Origin: Steroidobacteraceae bacterium
Lineage (GTDB): Bacteria > Pseudomonadota > Gammaproteobacteria > Steroidobacterales > Steroidobacteraceae
Reading direction: 5' to 3'
Length of the DNA stretch: 64,000 nucleotides
Assembly: GCA_027531255.1 (NCBI GenBank)
Contig: JAPZRU010000011.1
Location: 1 to 64,000, forward strand
The notes under the pieces were generated by a model. It was given only the letters and a program-made list of their open reading frames with translations. It was not told where the DNA came from and searched no databases. This document shows, piece by piece, positions 35,785 to 42,939 of this stretch (its first letter is position 1; every line of letters begins with the position of its first letter). The position numbers and the translations under genes are program-made.

Positions 35785-36926
35785 CGAGTGACCACCACGA
35801 TCGAGGACGGATGCCAATGCATCCAGACGCTGTCGTCCCAGGCGAGCCGCTCGTCGTGGCGGTAGACGTTCGGCCGCGTGACGCGCACCACCTTCCCGGT
35901 GTCGAGCCGCACGACGTAGCGCGAATTGTCGCCGAGGTACGCGATCTCCTGGATCGTGCCGCGAACGACGTTCTCGGCCTCCAGCGGCTTGTACGGGGTG
36001 ATGTGGATCTTCTCGGGGCGGATCGCGACCGCGACCTCGGCGGTCGGCGGCGCCGCGATGCCGTGGTCGACGTACACGGTGGTCGCCATGTCCGGCACCT
36101 CGATCCGCACGTGGTCCGGCTCGTCCTCGACGATGCGGCCTTCGTAGAGGTTGACGCTGCCGATGAAGTCCGCGACGTAGCGCGAGGTCGGGTACTCGTA
36201 GATGTCGGTCGGCGTGCCGACCTGCAGGATCTCGCCCGCGTGCATGACGCCGATGCGGGTGCCCAGCACCATCGCCTCCTCCTGGTCGTGCGTGACGATC
36301 ACGAAGGTGACGCCGAGCTTCTCCTGGATGCCGACCAGCTCGAACTGCGTGCGCTCGCGCAGCTTCTTGTCGAGCGCACCGAGCGGCTCGTCGAGCAGCA
36401 GCAGCTTCGGGCGCTTGGCCAGCGCGCGGGCGAGCGCGACGCGCTGCCGCTGGCCGCCGGACAGCTGGTGCGGCTTCCGCGCGCCGTAGTCCTGCAGCTG
36501 GACGAGCGCGAGCATCTCCGCGACCCGGTCGCGGATTTCGGCCTTCGGCACGCGGTCCTGCTTCAGGCCGAACGCGACGTTCTCGAACACGCTCATGTGC
36601 GGGAAGAGCGCGTACGACTGGAACATCATGTTGACCGGCCGCTCGTAGGGCGGCACGTCGGTGACGTCCACGCCGTCGATGTAGAGACGACCCTCGGTCG
36701 GCTGCTCGAAGCCGGCGAGCATCCGGAGCAGAGTGGTCTTGCCGCAGCCGGAACCGCCGAGCAGGCAGAAGATCTCGCCGCGACGGATGTCCAGGGACAC
36801 CTGCCGCACCGCGGTGAAAGCGCCGAACTTCTTGGTGACGCGGTCGATGCGGACGTAGGTGTCGCGGCCCGCCTCGGTCGAGGCGGGCCGCGAGTCCCTG
36901 GACGCGGCGCCGGAATCGGTGGTCAT
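35781..36926 (-). CDS. potG: Polyamine ABC transporter ATPase
   Basis: The 381-residue ATPase has Walker A GGSGCGKTTL, Q-loop FQSYALFPHMSV, signature LSGGQRQRVALARAL, Walker B LLLLDEPLGALD and H-loop VTHDQEEAM, all intact. A C-terminal TOBE-type regulatory region (from about residue 245) includes IRPEKIHITP. It energises polyamine import with PotH and PotI. The gene starts 37 bp after potF ends. Confidence 0.96.
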   Translation of the reverse strand: MTTDSGAASRDSRPASTEAGRDTYVRIDRVTKKFGAFTAVRQVSLDIRRGEIFCLLGGSGCGKTTLLRMLAGFEQPTEGRLYIDGVDVTDVPPYERPVNMMFQSYALFPHMSVFENVAFGLKQDRVPKAEIRDRVAEMLALVQLQDYGARKPHQLSGGQRQRVALARALAKRPKLLLLDEPLGALDKKLRERTQFELVGIQEKLGVTFVIVTHDQEEAMVLGTRIGVMHAGEILQVGTPTDIYEYPTSRYVADFIGSVNLYEGRIVEDEPDHVRIEVPDMATTVYVDHGIAAPPTAEVAVAIRPEKIHITPYKPLEAENVVRGTIQEIAYLGDNSRYVVRLDTGKVVRVTRPNVYRHDERLAWDDSVWMHWHPSSIVVVTR

Positions 36927-36963
36927 GTCGACTCTGTGCGGCGGCGCCGTCGTCAGGCGGCCG

Positions 36964-38124
36964 TCACTGGCCGGTCTTGACGCGCGTCCAGCTCCGCGTC
37001 AGCAGGCGACCGTACTCCTGCGACTCCGTCAGCGAGGGCTTCAGCTTGGCCTGCACTTCGTCCGGCGGGAACACGCCCGGGTCGTTGCGCACGCCCTCGT
37101 CGACCAGCGGCTTCGCCGCCGTGTTCGGGGTGGCGTAGTTCACGTAGTTCGAGATCGCCGCGGCGATCTCCGGGCGGTGCAGGAAGTCGATGAAGAGGTG
37201 CGCGTTGTTCGGGTGCGGGGCGTCCGCGGGGATCGCGAGCGTGTCGAACCAGATCTGCGCGCCCTCGCCCGGCACCGAGTAGGCGATCTTCACGCCCTTG
37301 CCGGCTTCCGCGGCGCGGTCCCGGGCCTGCAGCACGTCGCCGCTGTAGCCGACCGCGACGCAGATCTCGCCGTTCGCGAGGTCGGTGATGTACTGCGAGG
37401 AGTGGAAGTAGCGCACGAACGGCCGGATCTTCAGCAGCGCGTCCTCGGCGGCCTTCAGGTCCTCCTCCTTCTCGCTGTTCGGGTCGCGGCCGAGCGCGAT
37501 CAGCACGGAGTCGACCATCTCCGTCGGCGCGTCGAGCAGCGCGATGCCGCAGGACTGCAGCTTCTTGGCGTTCGCCGGGTCGAGGATCGCCTGCCACGAG
37601 GTGATCGGCCCGCCGAGCGCCTTCCGCACCTGGTCGACGTTGTAGCCGATGCCGACCGTACCCCACATGTACGGCACCGCATGCTCGTTGTTCGGGTCGT
37701 AGAGCGCCAGGTTCTGCATCTTCCCGGCGTCGACGTTCTTGAGGTTCGGCAGCTTCGACTTGTCGAGCTTCCGGTAGATGCCCTGGCGGATCTGCCGCTC
37801 GAGGAAGTGCGCGGACGGCACCACGATGTCGAAGCCGCTGCGGCCGGCGATCAGCTTCGCCTCCAGCACCTCGTTGCCGTCGTAGACGTCGTAGTTGACC
37901 TTGATGCCGGTCTCCTGCTCGAACTTCGCGATCGTGTCCGGCGCGATGTAGTCCGACCAGTTGTAGACGTTCAGCACCTTCTCTTCGGCGGCGGCCGGCG
38001 CTTGCGCGCCGGCAGCGGGCGCCTGCTCGGCGGGCTTGTCGCCGCCGCCGCACGCGGCGGCGAGCAGCGCCACGGCGGCGAGCGGGCCGGCAAGCTTGAG
38101 GCGGCCTGGGAGGGCATGGATCAT
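36964..38124 (-). CDS. potF: Polyamine ABC transporter substrate-binding protein
   Basis: A 386-residue periplasmic binding protein. The signal has a lipobox-like LLAAACGGGDK, so it is probably a lipoprotein, followed by an Ala/Pro linker. The mature domain starts VLNVYNWSDYIAPDTIAKFEQETGIKVNYDVYDGNEVLEAKL, the hallmark of PotD/PotF, with later YMWGTVGIGYNVDQV, VAVGYSGDVLQARDRA and WFDTLAIPADAPHPNNAHLFIDFL. The WSDY and WFD segments line the diamine site, and putrescine preference is likely given the puu genes next door. A TATAAA at 38161-38166 could be its -10 element. Confidence 0.95.
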   Translation of the reverse strand: MIHALPGRLKLAGPLAAVALLAAACGGGDKPAEQAPAAGAQAPAAAEEKVLNVYNWSDYIAPDTIAKFEQETGIKVNYDVYDGNEVLEAKLIAGRSGFDIVVPSAHFLERQIRQGIYRKLDKSKLPNLKNVDAGKMQNLALYDPNNEHAVPYMWGTVGIGYNVDQVRKALGGPITSWQAILDPANAKKLQSCGIALLDAPTEMVDSVLIALGRDPNSEKEEDLKAAEDALLKIRPFVRYFHSSQYITDLANGEICVAVGYSGDVLQARDRAAEAGKGVKIAYSVPGEGAQIWFDTLAIPADAPHPNNAHLFIDFLHRPEIAAAISNYVNYATPNTAAKPLVDEGVRNDPGVFPPDEVQAKLKPSLTESQEYGRLLTRSWTRVKTGQ

Positions 38125-38160
38125 GGCGATACTCCGGGGCGGCGGCAGGAAGGACAGCGC

Positions 38161-38166
38161 TTTATA
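38161..38166 (-). promoter_or_regulatory. Possible -10 element upstream of potF
   Basis: On the minus strand TATAAA lies 37 bp before the potF ATG in a locally AT-rich island, flanked by GCGC-TTTATA-GCGC. No good -35 hexamer sits 16-18 bp upstream, so activation by a regulator would be needed. Confidence 0.3.
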
Positions 38167-38284
38167 GCGCAGTAGCGCCCGGATTGTAGCGGTGCGCGAA
38201 CGTGCGCGCCCGCCGAGGATCGCCGTGCCCCGCGACCGTGCAGCGGGCGCGGCCGCGGCACCGCGGCGGTGCGCCGGCCCGCCT

Positions 38285-38692
38285 TCAGCCGCGCGGCCGG
38301 CGACGGGCGGTGACCTCGATCTCGATCCGCATCCGCGGGTCGAGCAGGCCCGCCACGAGCATCGTCGCCGCCGGCCGGACCGTGCCGAAGGCGGCGCGGA
38401 TCGCCGGCGCGCAGTCCGCGAAATCCGCACCTTCCGGCAGCAGGTAGCGGACCCGGACCACGTCCGCGAGGCCGGCGCCGGCCGCCGCGAGCGCCGCCTC
38501 GACGTTGCGCAGCGCCTGCGCGGCCTGCGTGGCCGCGTCGGGAGCGATCGTCATGGTCGCGTAGTCGAAGCCGGTAGTGCCCGAGACGAACACCCAGTCG
38601 CCGTCGACGACGGCCCGGGAGTACGCGAACTCGGCCTCGAAGCTCGAGCCCGAGCCGATCAGCCGCCGGCCGTCCGCAGGGTCTCCGGTCAC
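38285..38692 (-). CDS. RidA-family (YjgF/YER057c/UK114) protein
   Basis: The 135-residue protein has the RidA pattern: YSRAVVDGDWVFVSGTTGFD, an amphipathic helix TQAAQALRNVEAALAAAGAGLADVVRVRYLLPE, and the C-terminal VRPAATMLVAGLLDPRMRIEIEVTA, where the Arg of VRPAAT and Glu of IEIEV are the usual active-site residues. RidA proteins hydrolyse reactive imines and enamines. Placement between potF and puuA suggests a role with imine products of polyamine oxidation. The start is GTG at 38692, 10 bp after the puuA stop. Confidence 0.92.
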   Translation of the reverse strand: MTGDPADGRRLIGSGSSFEAEFAYSRAVVDGDWVFVSGTTGFDYATMTIAPDAATQAAQALRNVEAALAAAGAGLADVVRVRYLLPEGADFADCAPAIRAAFGTVRPAATMLVAGLLDPRMRIEIEVTARRRPRG

Positions 38693-38702
38693 GGGGGCCG
38701 CC

Positions 38703-40043
38703 TCAGACGTTCAGCAGCAGGTGCTCGCGCTCCCAGGCCGAGATCACCTGCAGGAAGGCCTCGTACTCGCTCTCCTTGACCGCACCGTAGGCCTTCACGA
38801 AACGCTCGCCGAACAGGTCGACGAGGGGCCGCGAGTCGCGCAGCAGCGAGAGCGCCTCGGCCAGCGTCCGGGGCAGCTGGAACGGCAGGTCGTAGGCGCT
38901 GCCGGTGATCGGCTCACTCGGCTTCAGGCCCTCGACCATGCCGAGGTAGCCGCAGGCCAGCGACGCGGCCATCGCGAGGTACGGGTTCGCGTCCGCGCCG
39001 CCGAGGCGGTTCTCGACGCGCCGCGCGGCCGGGCTGGACATCGGCACGCGCAGCCCCGCGGTGCGGTTGTCGTAGCCCCAGTGCACGTTGATCGGCGCCG
39101 AGTTGTGCGGCGTGGTCCGCCGGTACGAGTTCACGTTCGGCGCGAACAGGCTCATCGCCGCCGGCAGGTACTTCTGCAGGCCGGCGATGTGCGCGAAGAA
39201 CAGCGGCGTCGGCGAGCCGTCCGGCGCCGAGAAGATGTTCTGCTTGGTCTTGGCGTCCACCACGCTCTGGTGGATGTGCATCGCGCTGCCGGGCTCCTTC
39301 GCCATCGGCTTCGCCATGAACGTCGCGTACATCTTGTGGCGCAGCGCCGCCTCGCGAGCGGTGCGCTTGAACAGGAAGGCCTGGTCGGCCAGGTCGAGCG
39401 CATTGCCGTGCAGGAGGTTGATCTCCATCTGCGCGGCGCCGGCCTCGTGGATCAGCGTGTCGATCTCGATGTTCTGCGCCTCGCAGAACGCGTAGACGTC
39501 GTCGAACAGCGGGTCGAACTCGTTGACCGCGGCGATCGAGTAGCTCTGGCGGCCGATCTCGGGGCGGCCCGAGCGGCCGACCGGCGGCTTCAAGGGATAG
39601 TCGGAGTCGATGTTCGGCTCGACCAGGAAGAACTCGAGCTCGGGTGCGACCACCGGCTCCCAGCCGTGCGCGGCGTAGAGGTCGAGCACGCGCTTCAGCA
39701 CGTAGCGCGGCGCCATCGTGACCGGGCGGCCGTCGTGGTACCAGCAGTCGTGGATCACCTGCGCGGTCGGCTCGGCGGCCCACGGCACCACGCGGATCGT
39801 GCTGGGATCGGCCTTCAGCACGATGTCGATCTCGGACGGGTTGATCGCGCTCTCGTCCTCCGGGTACTCGCCCGTGACGGTCTGCAGGAAGATCGACTCG
39901 GGGAGGCGCATGCCCTCCTCCTCGACGTACTTCTCGGCCGGCACGAGCTTGCCGCGGGCCACGCCCGCGAGGTCCGGGATGATCGCCTCGACTTCCTGGA
40001 TCCCGTGGTCCTTCAGGAACTGGCGGATGGGGCTGTTTTCCAT
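38703..40043 (-). CDS. puuA: Gamma-glutamylputrescine synthetase (glutamine synthetase family)
   Basis: PuuA ligates glutamate to putrescine using ATP, protecting the amine for oxidation. The 446-residue enzyme has the GS fold: VEAIIPDLAGVARGKLVPAEKY, APELEFFLV (metal Glu), QMEINLLHGNAL (EINL), MAKPMAKEPGSAMHIHQSVVD (GSGMHIHQ-type), RRTTPHNSAPINVHWGYDNRTAGLRVP and RVENRLGGADANPYLAMAAS. The CaPAPV-type GS-I motif is altered, as in PuuA and GlnA3-like enzymes, and neighbouring puuD and puuB settle the assignment. The puuD stop is 4 bp upstream. Confidence 0.95.
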   Translation of the reverse strand: MENSPIRQFLKDHGIQEVEAIIPDLAGVARGKLVPAEKYVEEEGMRLPESIFLQTVTGEYPEDESAINPSEIDIVLKADPSTIRVVPWAAEPTAQVIHDCWYHDGRPVTMAPRYVLKRVLDLYAAHGWEPVVAPELEFFLVEPNIDSDYPLKPPVGRSGRPEIGRQSYSIAAVNEFDPLFDDVYAFCEAQNIEIDTLIHEAGAAQMEINLLHGNALDLADQAFLFKRTAREAALRHKMYATFMAKPMAKEPGSAMHIHQSVVDAKTKQNIFSAPDGSPTPLFFAHIAGLQKYLPAAMSLFAPNVNSYRRTTPHNSAPINVHWGYDNRTAGLRVPMSSPAARRVENRLGGADANPYLAMAASLACGYLGMVEGLKPSEPITGSAYDLPFQLPRTLAEALSLLRDSRPLVDLFGERFVKAYGAVKESEYEAFLQVISAWEREHLLLNV

Positions 40044-40047
40044 GGTG

Positions 40048-40788
40048 TCACCTGTGGCGCGCCGCGTCGCCGAAGGCGGCGAACAGCGCGCGGGAGAAGT
40101 CGTTGTCCATCGCCTTCCACTCGGGGTGCCACTGCACGCCGACGGCGAAGCGGGCCGCGTCGCGGACGCGCACCGCCTCGATCACGCCGTCCGGCGCGCG
40201 CGCCTCGACCTCGAGGCCGGGCGCGAGGCGGTCGATGCCCTGCGAGTGCAGCGAGTTCACGCGGATCGTCCGCGCGCCGCCCGCGAGCTGTTCGAACAGG
40301 CCGCCGGCCACGAGTTCGACCTCGTGCGCCGGGCCGTACTGGACGTCGACCGGCTGCGCCGGATCCTCGCGGTGGTTCGAGTAGCCCGGCACCTCGTGGA
40401 CCTTCTGGTGCAGCGTGCCGCCGAGCGCGACGTTGAGCTCCTGGTGGCCGCGGCAGATCGCCAGCAGCGGCAGACCGGCCTTCAGGGCCATCGGGATCAG
40501 CGGCAGCGTGGTCTCGTCGCGCTCCGGGTCGTGCCACGTGCCCGGCTCGCTCGGCGGGCCGGCGTAGCGGTGCGGCTCGACGTTCGACGGGCTGCCGGTC
40601 AGCAGCACGCCGTCGCAACGCTCGACGATCCAGTCGAGGTCGTGCTCGCCGCCGAGCGAGGGCACGAGCACCGGCGTCGCGCCTGCCGCCTCGGCGACGG
40701 CGCGGATGTACTTCTCGCCGATGCAGTGGAACCAGTGGTTCCCGAGCAGCCGGCGGTCGGCGGGGATGCCGATCAGGGGCTTGCGCAT
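40048..40788 (-). CDS. puuD: Gamma-glutamyl-GABA hydrolase (class I glutamine amidotransferase-like)
   Basis: PuuD releases GABA and glutamate from gamma-glutamyl-GABA. The 246-residue protein is a peptidase C26 member: CDGVLLTGSPSNVEPHRYAG, ERDETTLPLI, LAICRGHQELNVALGGTLHQ with the nucleophilic Cys, VNSLHSQGIDRL, and VGVQWHPEWKA with the catalytic His-x-Glu. It is first in the minus-strand puuD-puuA-ridA-pot series. Its start faces puuB across 274 bp containing two copies of the candidate operator. Confidence 0.96.
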   Translation of the reverse strand: MRKPLIGIPADRRLLGNHWFHCIGEKYIRAVAEAAGATPVLVPSLGGEHDLDWIVERCDGVLLTGSPSNVEPHRYAGPPSEPGTWHDPERDETTLPLIPMALKAGLPLLAICRGHQELNVALGGTLHQKVHEVPGYSNHREDPAQPVDVQYGPAHEVELVAGGLFEQLAGGARTIRVNSLHSQGIDRLAPGLEVEARAPDGVIEAVRVRDAARFAVGVQWHPEWKAMDNDFSRALFAAFGDAARHR

Positions 40789-40800
40789 GTGACGACGTTA

Positions 40801-40814
40801 ATTATTTTGAACGG
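40801..40814. promoter_or_regulatory. Candidate PuuR operator upstream of puuD
   Basis: ATTATTTTGAACGG lies 13 bp before the puuD start on the reading (plus) strand, in a short AT-rich island in otherwise GC-rich DNA. The TGAAC core and AT-rich left side resemble the E. coli PuuR site (AT-rich then TGAAC). A related sequence occurs at 41015 and 49695. Confidence 0.4.
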
Positions 40815-41014
40815 CCTGCGCGGGCGGGCGGCCGGCTCAGGGGCCAGCATTAAAGCATGGCGGGACCCCGGCCGTCCCGCCGGCAACTGCCCTTGCGCGC
40901 GAAATAACGGCTGAAAACGGCCTCGCTGCGCACGATTCCGGTGCAGGGAGACCGGGCCAGCGGCTAAGATGGGGAATCGGCCGGGAGCGTGAACTTCCAC
41001 GCCCCCGATTTCAC

Positions 41015-41027
41015 AAGATCTTAAACG
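41015..41027. promoter_or_regulatory. Candidate PuuR operator upstream of puuB
   Basis: AAGATCTTAAACG lies 36 bp before the puuB ATG and shares GAT-n-TTAAACG with the site at 49695. A TTGACA hexamer at 41034-41039 is too close to the start codon to be its -35 box. Confidence 0.4.
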
Positions 41028-41062
41028 CCGCCCTTGACAAGCCGCCTTCCAGCCCCTGTCCG

Positions 41063-42349
41063 ATGAAGCCGATCGAGAGTCCCTGGTACGCGGTCACGGC
41101 CGCACCCGCGCCGCGCCGCCCGGCGCTCGCGGGTGACCTCGACGCCGACGTCTGCGTCGTCGGCGGCGGCGTCGCCGGCTGCTCGACCGCGCTGCACCTC
41201 GCCGAACGCGGTTTCGACGTCGTCCTGCTCGAGGAAAGCGCGATCGGCCACGGCGCCTCGGGCCGCAGCGGCGGACAACTGCTGCCGGGCTACTCGTGCG
41301 GCCAGGACAAGCTGGCGCGCCTGCTCGGGCCTCCGGACGCCCGCCGGCTCTGGGACTGGAGCGTCGAGGGCCTCGCGCTTGCCAGGGACCGGATCGCGCG
41401 ACACGCGATCGAGTGCGACCTTCAGGCGGGACACCTGCAGGTGGCGGTGAGGCCCCGCCAGCTCGACGCCGTCGCGCAGGAGCAGGCCCAGCTCGAATCG
41501 TGGGGCTACGGGGGCACGCGCCTGCTCGACCGTGACGCGCTGCGTACGATCGTCGCCAGCCCGCGATACCTCGGCGGCCTCTACGACCCGCACGCCGCGC
41601 ATGTGCATCCGCTCAACTACACGCTCGGCCTCGCGCGCGCGGCGGAAGCGGCGGGCGCTCGACTGCGCGAAGGCTCGCGGGTGCTCGCGGTCGAGCCGGG
41701 CCCGACGCCGGGCGCCCGCGCAACCGTGAAGACGGCGCAGGGCCGCGTGCGGGCGCGGTGGGTCGCCCTCTGCGGCAACGCGAAGCTCGGGTCGGCGGCG
41801 CCGACGATCCGCCGCCGGATCATGCCGATCGCGACCTACATGGTCGCGACCGCGCCGCTCGGGCCCGCGCTCGCGCGCGAACTGATCGCGAACCGCGCGG
41901 CGGTCGCCGACTTGAACTGGGTACTCGACTACTTCCGGCTGTCGCACGACGACCGCCTGCTGTTCGGCGGCAAGGTCAGCTACTCGGGCTACGACCCGGG
42001 TGGCATCGTGCCGGGCATGCGCCGCCGGCTCGACCGCGTCTTCCCGCAACTCGCGAAGGTGCCGCTCGACTACGCGTGGGGCGGGCTGCTCGACATCACG
42101 GTCAACCGCGCGCCGGACTTCGGACGCCTCGCGCCGAACGTGTACTACCTCCAGGGCTTCTCCGGCCACGGCCTCGTGCTCGCGGGCCTCGGCGGACGGC
42201 TCGTCGCGGAGGCGGTCGCCGGCCATGCCGAGCGGTTCGACGTCTACGCGCGCATCGCGCACCGCCCATTCCCGGGCGGCCGGCTGTTCGCGCGCCCGAC
42301 GCTGGTCGCGGCGATGGCGTGGTTCCGGCTGCGGGACGCGCTGGCCTGA
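41063..42349 (+). CDS. puuB: Gamma-glutamylputrescine oxidase (FAD-dependent, DAO fold)
   Basis: PuuB oxidises gamma-glutamylputrescine to the aminobutyraldehyde with H2O2. The 428-residue protein has the dinucleotide-binding motif DVCVVGGGVAGCSTALHLAERGFDVVLLEE, the substrate/flavin segment GHGASGRSGGQLLPGYSCGQ, LRTIVASPRYLGGLYDPHAAHVHPLNYTLGLARAAEAAGARL and FSGHGLVLAGLGGRLVAEAVAG near the C-terminus. This is the layout of PuuB/OrdL. It is transcribed away from puuD-puuA and followed at 11 bp by the thioesterase gene. Confidence 0.94.
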   Translation: MKPIESPWYAVTAAPAPRRPALAGDLDADVCVVGGGVAGCSTALHLAERGFDVVLLEESAIGHGASGRSGGQLLPGYSCGQDKLARLLGPPDARRLWDWSVEGLALARDRIARHAIECDLQAGHLQVAVRPRQLDAVAQEQAQLESWGYGGTRLLDRDALRTIVASPRYLGGLYDPHAAHVHPLNYTLGLARAAEAAGARLREGSRVLAVEPGPTPGARATVKTAQGRVRARWVALCGNAKLGSAAPTIRRRIMPIATYMVATAPLGPALARELIANRAAVADLNWVLDYFRLSHDDRLLFGGKVSYSGYDPGGIVPGMRRRLDRVFPQLAKVPLDYAWGGLLDITVNRAPDFGRLAPNVYYLQGFSGHGLVLAGLGGRLVAEAVAGHAERFDVYARIAHRPFPGGRLFARPTLVAAMAWFRLRDALA

Positions 42350-42360
42350 GGAGCATTCCG

Positions 42361-42777
42361 TTGCCCGAACCGAAGCTGTCGCTCGCCGAGATCCAGTCTT
42401 TCTGCTCGCGCAGCCCCTACAACGCCTGGCTCGGCGTTCGCGTGACCGCGGCGTCGGACTCCGGCGTCGAGATCGAGGTGCCGTGGCGCGCCGAGCTGGT
42501 CGGCTCGCCCGACCTGCTGACGATGCACGGCGGGGTGCTCGCCGCGGTGATCGACGTGGCGGCGGGGCTCAGCCTGCTCGCGGCCATCGGGCGGGCGGGT
42601 CCGGCCATCGACATGCGCACCGACTTCCACCGGGCGGTCCGCTCCGGCGCACTGCGTGCAACCGGACGCGTGCTGCGCACCGGCAGGACGATCACGAGCG
42701 CGGAGGCGACGGTGCTGGACGACGCCGGCCGGCTGGTCGCGAGCGGCCGCGCGGTCTACTTCACGGCCGAGACGTAG
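42361..42777 (+). CDS. PaaI-type hotdog thioesterase
   Basis: The 138-residue protein has the hotdog motif LLTMHGGVLAAVIDVAAGLSLLAA, where HGG plus the following Asp are the usual catalytic groups, and IDMRTDFHRAVRSGALRATGRVLRTGRTITSAEATVLDDAGRLVASG. Such enzymes hydrolyse acyl-CoA thioesters. The start is a TTG at 42361, fixed by GAGGAG (42348-42353), which overlaps the puuB stop and lies seven bases upstream. Tight coupling to puuB suggests shared expression, but a role in polyamine breakdown is not established. Confidence 0.88.
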   Translation: MPEPKLSLAEIQSFCSRSPYNAWLGVRVTAASDSGVEIEVPWRAELVGSPDLLTMHGGVLAAVIDVAAGLSLLAAIGRAGPAIDMRTDFHRAVRSGALRATGRVLRTGRTITSAEATVLDDAGRLVASGRAVYFTAET

Positions 42778-42939
42778 GGAGCCGTGCGGCTCCGCGGTCT
42801 CACGCCAGCCGCAACCAGAACGCCCGACGGCACCGGGTGGATACGAGTTTCGAACCCGCGGTCCTACGGTAGCGACCTGCGTCCCAGCTACCGCGGCGAG
42901 TGCCCCGCCGGTCGTCCGGGCGCCGGTCGGTGGTCGGCG
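42778..42939. other. Structured gap between convergent thioesterase and rlmKL genes
   Basis: No protein is evident. GGTAGC at 42868-42873 and GCTACC at 42887-42892 can pair, and CCGCGGT/ACCGCGG arms surround them. On the minus strand a T-loop-like GGGTTCGAAACTC is present near 42850, but a full cloverleaf cannot be drawn. It may serve as the transcript end for both genes or be a tRNA relic. Confidence 0.35.

Noticed and set aside
41034-41039. TTGACA upstream of puuB as a -35 promoter box
   Set aside because: A -10 box at normal spacing would fall on or inside the start codon at 41063 and none is visible there.
42820-42910. Minus-strand tRNA-like segment with GGGTTCGAAACTC and a plausible acceptor pair at a 74-base spacing
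   Set aside because: The T-stem needs two G-U pairs, the T-loop ends in A where a pyrimidine is usual, and no D-stem or anticodon stem can be paired; recorded only as a structured gap.
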